Shown here piece by piece: positions 57,448 through 64,000 of a stretch of DNA of 64,000 nucleotides (its first letter is position 1; every line of letters starts with the position of its first letter). The DNA comes from Planktothrix rubescens CCAP 1459/22 (GTDB taxonomy: Bacteria; Cyanobacteriota; Cyanobacteriia; Cyanobacteriales; Microcoleaceae). Under the pieces are notes generated by a model. It worked only from the letters and a program-made list of their open reading frames with translations, did no database searches and had not been told where the DNA came from. Location of the stretch: NCBI GenBank assembly GCA_904830895.1, contig LR882958.1:5289501-5353500 (forward strand), in the 5' to 3' direction. The position numbers were made by a program, and so were the translations under genes.

Positions 57448-60400
57448 ATGATTAATTCTGCCTATCAAATTGGGGGAAGTTTAGCTCAAGATGCTCCGAC
57501 TTATGTAGTCAGAAAAGCGGATTTCGATCTGTATTCTCAATTACAACAGGGGCATTTTTGTTATGTTTTAAATTCTCGGCAAATGGGGAAATCTTCTCTG
57601 TTAGTTAAAACTCGTTATCGTTTACAACAAGAAGGTTTTCAGTGTGCGACCTTGGATATGACTCGCATTGGTAGCGAAATGGTGACGGAACAACAATGGT
57701 ATAAAGGAATAGTTACTGAATTATGGCGCGGATTTAATCTTTTAGGTAAATTTAATTTAAAAAATTGGTGGAAAGAACAATCGGAAGTTTCTGTGATTCA
57801 ACGTATTAGTAATTTTATAGAAGATATTTTATTGGTTGAATTTCCTGGTCAAAAATTAATTATTTTTGTTGATGAAATTGATAGTATTTTAAGTTTAAAT
57901 TTTAAAGTAGATGATTTTTTTGCTTTAATTCGTTTTTGTTATAATCAACGGGCAATTAATCCTGAATATAACCGGATTAGCTTTGCCTTATTTGGAGTTG
58001 CTACCCCTTCAGCTTTAATTTCCGATCGCACTCGTACCCCCTTTAATATCGGAAAAGCCATTGAATTATCGGGTTTTACCCTGAATGAAGTTCAACCTTT
58101 AATTGAAGGTTTGGAGCCAAAAATTACTAATGCTAAAGCCATTATGCAAGAAATTATCGCTTGGACAGGAGGACAACCTTTTTTAACACAAAAAATATGT
58201 CAATTGGTGATAAATTTTACCGAAAAAACAATTAATCAAATATTAATTATTCCCCCCGGAACCGAAGGATTTTGGGTAGAATCATTGGTGCGATCGCAGA
58301 TTATTTATAAATGGGAATCTCAAGATGAACCCGAACATTTAAAAACCATTCGTAACCGAATTCAAAATAACCCCGATCATATCGGCAGAATTTTAGGAAT
58401 CTATCAAGATATTCTGCGAAATTTAGAAGTTTTAACCGATGATAGTAACGAACAATCAGAACTAATATTATCCGGTTTAGTGATCAAATATACCGGGTTT
58501 CTGCGGGTAAAAAATCGGATTTATCAAGAAGTCTTTGATTTAGATTGGGTTAACCAACAATTGAGGAACCTGCGGCCCTATTCTCAAGGCTTTGGTGCTT
58601 GGATAGAATCTCAACAACAAGATAGTTCTCGACTATTACGGGGACAGGCCTTAAAAGAATCCCAAAATTGGTCAAGTGGTCGCAGTATTAGTGATTTAGA
58701 TTATCAATTTTTAGCTAAAAGTGAAGAATTAGATCGGCAAGAAGTTCAAAAATCCTTAGAAGCTGCCAGAATGCTGGAAGTAGAAGCCCGACTAACCGAA
58801 GAAAAAAAGACCGCAAAACTGCAAAGATTTTTACTTATATCTGTTAGTAGTGCCCTAGTTATTACCATTATATTAGGTCTAATCTCAGGGTTTCAATATC
58901 ATCAAGCTAGGGTGAATGAACACCAGGCAAAAATCAACGAAGTTAAAGCTATAAATCAATCATCTGAGTCCTTATTTGCTTTAAATCAAAGGTTTGAAGC
59001 CTTAATTCAATCCATGATAGCCTATCGAAAATTGCAAACCCTATCGGATGTGGATACAAAAATTCACCAGAATGTACAATTGACATTGCAAAAAGCGGTT
59101 TATGGGATTCAAGAATATAACCAACTGTTGGGGCATACCAGTATTATTCATGCGGTAGAATTTAGCCCCAAAGGAGATTTAATTGCTTCTGGGAGTCAGG
59201 ATAAAACCATTAAACTTTGGAAACCAGATGGCACACTATTGAAAACTCTGATTGGACATCAGGATGGAGTTCTTAACGTTGCCTTCAGTCCCCGTCAACC
59301 CCTTCTCGCCTCAGCTAGTAACGACAAAACTATTAAACTCTGGAACACCGATGGCACCTACTTAAGAACCCTGACCGGACATCGGGAAGCGGTGATGGCT
59401 GTGAGTTTCAGCCCGACTGAGGATAAACTGATTTCTTCGAGTTTTGATCAAACCATTAAATTATGGACAACAGAGGGAAAACTCTTAAAAACCATCGCCG
59501 CCCATCCCGACAAAATTAAAACCGTTGTCTTTAGTCCCGATGGTCAGAGATTCGCCTCTGGAAGTGCTGATCATACGGTTAAAATCTGGAATGCCGATGG
59601 CACACTATTGAAAACCCTGACCGGACATCAGGCTGAAATTATGGCTGTGGCTTGGAGTCCCGATGGTCAAAGGTTAGCGTCCGCCAGTCGAGATCAAACC
59701 CTGAAACTGTGGAGTCGGGAAGGGGAGTTAATCCAGACTTTCGGCTCCTTTGAGGATGAAGTTTGGGATGTAGCCTTTAGTACCAATAGCAAATTTTTGG
59801 CGGGGGCGATTCGGAATAAACAAATCCAAATCTGGCGTAAAGACCTAACAAATTTCTCGTATAACCCCTATGAAACATTCTGGCAACATCAGGCAGAAGT
59901 GAGTTCCGTTGCCTTCAGTCCCGATAGTCAAACCATTGCTTCCGCCAGTTGGGATAAAAGCGTTAAACTCTCGAAAACCGAATATTCTTTGGTCATGCCC
60001 TTGATAGGACATCAAGATACGGTTTGGGGAATCGCCTTTAGTCCCGATGGTCAAACTATTGCTTCATCTTCCTTAGATAAGACAATTAAACTGTGGACAA
60101 ACAAAGGGCGATTATTACAAACCCTGACCGGACATCAGTGGCGGGTGAATCAGGTTGAGTTTAGTTCCGATGGTCGTTGGTTGGTCTCAACCTCCGATGA
60201 TAATACCATTAAATTGTGGCAGAAAAATGAGAATGGACTGTTTAAAACCCATCCCGATCAAACCTTATTGGGAAATAAATGGGGGGTTTGGGGGGTGAAG
60301 TTTACTCCCGACAATCAATCAATTGTTTCTGGAAGTTGGGATAAAACTGTTAAAATTTGGGGTATTGATGGCAGACTTCGCCAAACCTTTAGCGGTCATA

Positions 60401-60981
60401 CTGGTCAGGTTTGGGGAATTGCAATTCAGCCAGAGGGTAAATGGATTGCTTCGAGTTCTTATGATAATACAATTAAACTCTGGGGATTTAATGGTCAACT
60501 TCTACAAACATTAATTGGTCATAAAGATGGTATCTGGGGACTAGATTTGAGTCCCGATGGACAAGTTATAGCTTCCGCTAGTCGAGATCAAACGGTAAAA
60601 TTATGGCGCTGGAATCCTCAGCTTAAATCCTTTATTGATCAAAATACCTTAAAGGGACACACAGCCAACGTGATGGCGGTGGCGTTTAGTCCTGACCAAA
60701 AGTTATTAGCATCAGCCAGTCAGGATAAAACCATTAAACTTTGGAAACTCGATGGTACTTTGGTTAAAACCCTGAATGGTCATAATGATGAAGTTTATAA
60801 TCTTAAATTTAGTCCTGATGGTAAAACTTTGGCTTCCGTTAGTGAAGATAAAACGGTGATATTATGGAATTTAGATCGAATTTTAAACTTGAATGAATTC
60901 GCCTATGCTTGTAACTGGATAAAGGATTATTTAAAAACTAATTCCCAACTAAGTCCCGAAGATCGAATATTATGTCAGTAG
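57448..60981 (+). CDS. AAA-like STAND ATPase with 14 WD40 repeats
   Basis: 1177 aa. N-terminal AAA_35-type ATPase (about 1-370) with Walker A RQMGKSS (Lys48) and Walker B LIIFVDEIDS, then a coiled coil, one membrane helix (about 455-477, FLLISVSSALVITIILGLIS) and 14 WD40 repeats (about 530-1165), enough for two seven-bladed propellers. Repeats 6 and 7 are the least regular. Such STAND-like proteins are abundant in cyanobacteria; some act as signal hubs or in cell suicide, but no effector domain is recognised here. Orientation is probably ATPase in the cytoplasm with the propellers across the membrane, or tail-tethered; not certain. Confidence 0.88.
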   Translation: MINSAYQIGGSLAQDAPTYVVRKADFDLYSQLQQGHFCYVLNSRQMGKSSLLVKTRYRLQQEGFQCATLDMTRIGSEMVTEQQWYKGIVTELWRGFNLLGKFNLKNWWKEQSEVSVIQRISNFIEDILLVEFPGQKLIIFVDEIDSILSLNFKVDDFFALIRFCYNQRAINPEYNRISFALFGVATPSALISDRTRTPFNIGKAIELSGFTLNEVQPLIEGLEPKITNAKAIMQEIIAWTGGQPFLTQKICQLVINFTEKTINQILIIPPGTEGFWVESLVRSQIIYKWESQDEPEHLKTIRNRIQNNPDHIGRILGIYQDILRNLEVLTDDSNEQSELILSGLVIKYTGFLRVKNRIYQEVFDLDWVNQQLRNLRPYSQGFGAWIESQQQDSSRLLRGQALKESQNWSSGRSISDLDYQFLAKSEELDRQEVQKSLEAARMLEVEARLTEEKKTAKLQRFLLISVSSALVITIILGLISGFQYHQARVNEHQAKINEVKAINQSSESLFALNQRFEALIQSMIAYRKLQTLSDVDTKIHQNVQLTLQKAVYGIQEYNQLLGHTSIIHAVEFSPKGDLIASGSQDKTIKLWKPDGTLLKTLIGHQDGVLNVAFSPRQPLLASASNDKTIKLWNTDGTYLRTLTGHREAVMAVSFSPTEDKLISSSFDQTIKLWTTEGKLLKTIAAHPDKIKTVVFSPDGQRFASGSADHTVKIWNADGTLLKTLTGHQAEIMAVAWSPDGQRLASASRDQTLKLWSREGELIQTFGSFEDEVWDVAFSTNSKFLAGAIRNKQIQIWRKDLTNFSYNPYETFWQHQAEVSSVAFSPDSQTIASASWDKSVKLSKTEYSLVMPLIGHQDTVWGIAFSPDGQTIASSSLDKTIKLWTNKGRLLQTLTGHQWRVNQVEFSSDGRWLVSTSDDNTIKLWQKNENGLFKTHPDQTLLGNKWGVWGVKFTPDNQSIVSGSWDKTVKIWGIDGRLRQTFSGHTGQVWGIAIQPEGKWIASSSYDNTIKLWGFNGQLLQTLIGHKDGIWGLDLSPDGQVIASASRDQTVKLWRWNPQLKSFIDQNTLKGHTANVMAVAFSPDQKLLASASQDKTIKLWKLDGTLVKTLNGHNDEVYNLKFSPDGKTLASVSEDKTVILWNLDRILNLNEFAYACNWIKDYLKTNSQLSPEDRILCQ

Positions 60982-61065
60982 TCAGGGAATAGGGAATGGG
61001 TAAAGGTATAATGGGTAATGGGAATAAGCACTTAACCGTCAACAAACAATAACAAGGTAAAAATA

Positions 61066-61782
61066 ATGATCAAATTATTAGGATTTTTGGCTATTGCAGG
61101 AACGTTTCTGAATGTTGCACCTCAGATAAATTCTTTAGCCTCCTTTGTACCCAATTCTTCCATACAATTAGCTCAAAATTCTAGCCCCGCTTCCTCCATT
61201 CAAGGCTATTGTTTTTCTATTGCTGATGATAATATGGACTCCATCGCCCGAATTTATCTTGATGGAAATAAAGTCACGGGTCGGGTTGAAGCTACGATTC
61301 ATAATCAAAAAGCATCCTACTATACGTCCTATACCCAAATATTACAAGGAACGAAAAATGGCAATAAATTAAACTTGAATATTACCACAAAAATTGAGTT
61401 AGATACTCAAAAAACTAAGGAAACTTGGACGTTAAATGCAGACTCTTTAAATACGGGACGAATAGTTTATAAAAAACAACCCTGTTTAGTCTCTCAAATT
61501 CGTTTTGCACCTGGGAAAAATTCAGCAACTATGAGTCAGTCGGTGGTGCGAGGAACTCGCAATATCTATTTATTAAAAGCCAACCAAGGTCAAAGAATGG
61601 ATCTTAAAATTACCGCTTTAGAAAATAACGCTGTTTTTGATGTAATTGCCCCCAATGGGCAGGTTTTGAAAACCGAAGCTACCCAGTCTAGTTTGAAATT
61701 ACCCGCCACCGGAAATTATGAGATTATCGTCGGTGGAACCCGAGGGAATGCTAGTTATCAATTAACTGTTAAAATTCAATAA
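61066..61782 (+). CDS. Exported protein with PPC-like C-terminal domain
   Basis: 238 aa. Signal peptide (LLGFLAIAGTFLNVAP, cleaved perhaps at SLA-SF or QLA-QN), a middle beta-rich domain (about 50-145) with one Cys pair (GYCFSI, KQPCLVS), and a C-terminal pre-peptidase C-like domain (about 150-238; GTRNIYLLKANQGQRMDLKI, NAVFDVIAPNGQ). PPC domains usually sit on secreted proteases; no protease domain is present. Function unknown. Confidence 0.7.
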   Translation: MIKLLGFLAIAGTFLNVAPQINSLASFVPNSSIQLAQNSSPASSIQGYCFSIADDNMDSIARIYLDGNKVTGRVEATIHNQKASYYTSYTQILQGTKNGNKLNLNITTKIELDTQKTKETWTLNADSLNTGRIVYKKQPCLVSQIRFAPGKNSATMSQSVVRGTRNIYLLKANQGQRMDLKITALENNAVFDVIAPNGQVLKTEATQSSLKLPATGNYEIIVGGTRGNASYQLTVKIQ

Positions 61783-61813
61783 TTCCAGGAAAAAAAACGG
61801 GTTTTTGCCGTAG

Positions 61814-61843
61814 GTAGGGGGTAATTCATGAATTACCCCTACT
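61814..61843. terminator. Palindrome after the PPC-like gene
   Basis: GTAGGGGGTAATTCATGAAT then TACCCCTAC: a nearly perfect inverted repeat of the GTAGGGG family, 31 bases past the stop and between two converging genes. Likely bidirectional terminator. Confidence 0.65.
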
Positions 61844-61886
61844 ACCATAAATCATTTAGGATACAAACCCGGTTTCTGGTTTATAG

Positions 61887-63044
61887 TTAATCAACGGTTT
61901 TGTCAGCTTTCCAACCTGATTGATAATAGACTTTTGACCCGTTATCAGGAACAAAATGACAAGACCAGTAGGATTGAATAAAACTTTTCCAAATCGGTTC
62001 ATCAGAACAATGATAATAGTCACCCAGTAGGGGTTTAATTGCTTCCGTTGCTGTTTTTAAATGATAGTGGGGCATATTCAAGAAAATGTGATGAGCAACG
62101 TGAGTTCCGATATTATGATGAATGGGATTAATAAAGCCATAATCTCGGTCAATCGTTGATAAAGCCCCTTTCAGGAAATACCAATCTTCCCCCCGATACC
62201 AGGGAATATCAGCCTCAGTATGATGTAAGTAAGTAACTAAATCTAGCCACATCACAAACACGAAATAGGGCATGAAATAGTATTGCAGGAAAAATAACCA
62301 GCCAAACTGATAGGTGAGCAACCCTAAAAAGCTTACCATCACGATCATCAAAGATGTACTGGTAATAATATCCCATTTTTCTGACTCCTTAAACATAGGA
62401 CTACTCGGTAAAAAGTGAGAGCCTTTACGCAGGGGAGAAGAACTACGGAACAGATAAATCGGATAGGCGACTAAGGGGATATAAAAGGGCAACAGCTTTT
62501 CATACCAAACCATCTTATTGAACGTACTTTCCGTCACCGGATGCCAACTTTCATCGGTATCAATATTTCCGGTATTGGCGTGATGGGTTCTGTGGCTGAT
62601 GCGCCAACCGTGATAGGGAACTAGAATTGGAATATGGGACAAATGGCCAATTAAGTTATTCAGCCATTTAATTTTGGAGAAAGACCCATGACCGCAATCG
62701 TGGCCCACAACAAATAACGCCCAAAACATCGTTCCTTGCATCACCCAAAAAATGGGGAAAAACAGCCAAGAATCGAGTTTATAGGCGATAAAATACAGAC
62801 CTGCGATGATCGAAATATCAATAAAGAAGTAACTCAGAGATTTCCAGACCGAGGGTTCAAAACACTGGGCAGGAATTGCCGCCCTGATATCTTGGAGAGT
62901 AAAGGGTAACTCTGATTTCCTGGTTTCTGAGGCACTAAGGGTGGCCTGGTTAGACTTATTATTGGATGATTGCACAGATATTTTGATTGAATCTGAGTGA
63001 GTAGTCCCCAGTTGTGTTTTTACCCCAAACTGAATCGTAAACAT
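61887..63044 (-). CDS. desB: Omega-3 (Delta15) acyl-lipid desaturase DesB
   Basis: 385 aa integral membrane diiron desaturase. The three His boxes are HDCGHGSF, HRTHH and HNIGTHVAHH. Four hydrophobic stretches surround them (about 70-110 and 235-275). The sequence EADIPWYRGEDWYFLKGAL and the last box are typical of omega-3 desaturases that act on membrane glycerolipids; DesA/Delta12 is the main alternative. The N-terminal 55 residues are polar and variable. In studied cyanobacteria desB is induced by cold; no regulatory site is recognised here. Confidence 0.9.
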   Translation of the reverse strand: MFTIQFGVKTQLGTTHSDSIKISVQSSNNKSNQATLSASETRKSELPFTLQDIRAAIPAQCFEPSVWKSLSYFFIDISIIAGLYFIAYKLDSWLFFPIFWVMQGTMFWALFVVGHDCGHGSFSKIKWLNNLIGHLSHIPILVPYHGWRISHRTHHANTGNIDTDESWHPVTESTFNKMVWYEKLLPFYIPLVAYPIYLFRSSSPLRKGSHFLPSSPMFKESEKWDIITSTSLMIVMVSFLGLLTYQFGWLFFLQYYFMPYFVFVMWLDLVTYLHHTEADIPWYRGEDWYFLKGALSTIDRDYGFINPIHHNIGTHVAHHIFLNMPHYHLKTATEAIKPLLGDYYHCSDEPIWKSFIQSYWSCHFVPDNGSKVYYQSGWKADKTVD

Positions 63045-63190
63045 CAGGGTTTGGGATGCTAACCTAAACTGCGGTTCTGAACGGCTTTTATTTTACCTTG
63101 ATTAGATGTTAATTTTCGCAACAAATCTTAAATGATCGAAATTATTTGGCCAATCTCGGCCCGGGGTGAGGCTTCCATACCTCCAGATTT

Positions 63191-63234
63191 GTTGTTGGGC
63201 TTTAGCCCTCTCCGGAGGGCTAAAGCCCAACAAC
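63191..63234. terminator. 44-bp perfect palindrome after the Uma2 gene
   Basis: GTTGTTGGGCTTTAGCCCTC, TCCG, then the exact complement. It lies 30 bases past the stop of the minus-strand Uma2 gene and upstream of desB. It could terminate Uma2 transcription, or form a cruciform in the desB promoter region. Confidence 0.7.
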
Positions 63235-63263
63235 GTTTTATATTTGGGAATTATTATGACCAA

Positions 63264-63941
63264 TTAGGGTAACTCCCCAAATTGTTCTCGATATTTTGCT
63301 AATAGTGTTTCTGCTGCTATTGCTGCTTCTTCGGGAGTGGGGAGAAGTTGACCATCTGAGGTAAAAAAACGCAATTGGGAGTTATAAACACCCAAAAATA
63401 ATTCTAATTGTTGACTCCATAACCATCCTTGAGAATTAGATTCAAGGGGTTGATATTTACCCTCAACTAAATGAAATCCGGCTAATTCTAAGGTATCAGG
63501 ATCAAACCAAAAATAATCAAAGGTGCGAAAGTTATCTTGATAGAGTTGTTTTTTTAATCCTTTATCAATTTCTGCCGTGGATGGAGATAAAAGTTCAATA
63601 ATAATATTAGGATATTTTCCTTCTTCCCAAATCATCCAACTGCGTCTGGGTTTGCGTTCTGTGTCTAAAACCACAAAGAAATCTGGCCCTCTAAAATCCT
63701 GTGATTTTTTTTGATTCGGGTTAAAATAAATAGTTAAATTTCCAGAAACATAAAAATCTTGACGGTTTCGCCACCACCACTCTAAAAGATGAATCAGGAG
63801 ATCAATTTGTCTGCGGTGTAAATCACTTTCCACGGGAGGTTCCTCACTCCATAAATCACTAGGTGGAAATATAATATCATCAAATTCTTCCGGTTGTTCT
63901 AATCTTTGAAGGTTAGCGGGTTCGTGATCAACAATAAACAT
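63264..63941 (-). CDS. Uma2 (DUF820) family PD-(D/E)XK protein
   Basis: 225 aa. Core motifs RGPDFFVVLDTERKPRRSW, NIIIELLSPSTAEIDKG and FDYFWFDPDTLELAG match the Uma2 fold, with Asp and Glu at the expected active-site positions. The C-terminal part ends with a helix (AAIAAETLLAKYREQFGELP). It is more distant from the copy at 47431-48003. Function unknown, as for most of the family. Confidence 0.85.
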   Translation of the reverse strand: MFIVDHEPANLQRLEQPEEFDDIIFPPSDLWSEEPPVESDLHRRQIDLLIHLLEWWWRNRQDFYVSGNLTIYFNPNQKKSQDFRGPDFFVVLDTERKPRRSWMIWEEGKYPNIIIELLSPSTAEIDKGLKKQLYQDNFRTFDYFWFDPDTLELAGFHLVEGKYQPLESNSQGWLWSQQLELFLGVYNSQLRFFTSDGQLLPTPEEAAIAAETLLAKYREQFGELP

Positions 63942-64000
63942 AAACAGGTTAACCCAATTAGGATAAATATAGTTTAGCGTAACTTTGAATCATTTGTCGA

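Noticed and set aside
57448-60981. Frameshift or fusion in the long WD40 gene
   Set aside because: The frame is continuous and the blades are regular; 14 repeats explain the length.

Overview
The window looks like chromosome from a filamentous, non-heterocystous cyanobacterium. Planktothrix or a close Oscillatoriales relative is my inference, not a search result. The DNA is AT-rich and contains many copies of the cyanobacterial HIP1 octamer GCGATCGC. It encodes a DesB-type omega-3 desaturase, ClpC, REC-winged-helix-Hpt response-regulator architecture, DUF3386, Uma2-family proteins and WD40 STAND proteins. It is also dense in short palindromic and MITE-like repeats. No tRNA, rRNA or CRISPR array was recognised.

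Layout. 1-1790 is mobile-element debris: the 3' end of a group II intron (HNH part of the maturase, domains V and VI), then an internally deleted ISAs1-family element nested in a MITE with a visible 10-bp target duplication. 1788-4620 holds a sensor kinase and a response regulator that overlap translationally; the regulator has Glu at its phosphoacceptor position and an in-frame stop in its second receiver. 4.7-7.5 kb holds an Nfu scaffold, DUF3386 and a cysteine desulfurase (iron-sulphur supply). 8.1-13.1 kb has a membrane class III nucleotide cyclase and metH. 13.2-15.2 kb has a small HTH protein, a small secreted protein, a prepilin and a DUF2442 protein. 15.3-18.3 kb is a polyamine ABC importer (potD-potB-potC, no potA). 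18.5-25.9 kb is the most distinctive block: two fatty acyl-AMP ligases, an acyl carrier protein, an alpha-oxoamine synthase and a B12-binding radical SAM protein on one strand, with a divergent glycosyltransferase. It is a plausible lipid or aminoketone pathway. 27.5-32.7 kb is housekeeping and envelope (map, GNAT, peptidoglycan-binding protein, rpe, LCP ligase). 32.9-33.4 kb has two antitoxin-like small genes without toxins. 33.7-38.4 kb has a TPR-trypsin protease, a chimeric duplicate of it and two exported or membrane proteins. 38.7-51.9 kb holds clpC, ileS, accC, a polysaccharide deacetylase, a Uma2 protein, tyrS and a class A PBP, with an IS200/IS605-like right end just upstream of the PBP. 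52-55.2 kb has an orphan RHH protein, a PAS-GAF kinase and an overlapping HEPN/partner pair. 55.5-64 kb has groL under a CIRCE operator, an AAA-WD40 STAND protein with 14 blades, a secreted PPC-like protein, desB and a Uma2 protein.

How the genes work together. The clearest units are kinase-regulator, potDBC, the FAAL-ACP-oxoamine synthase block, the protease/export module and the HEPN pair. Envelope functions (LCP, PBP, peptidoglycan-binding, deacetylase) are scattered rather than in one operon. Repeats fall into at least four families: two MITE-like families with GTGCACGGGG cores, a TAAGCCCT/AGGGCTTA hairpin family placed at gene ends, and a GTAGAGACG palindrome family. One copy of the last lies inside a FAAL coding sequence.
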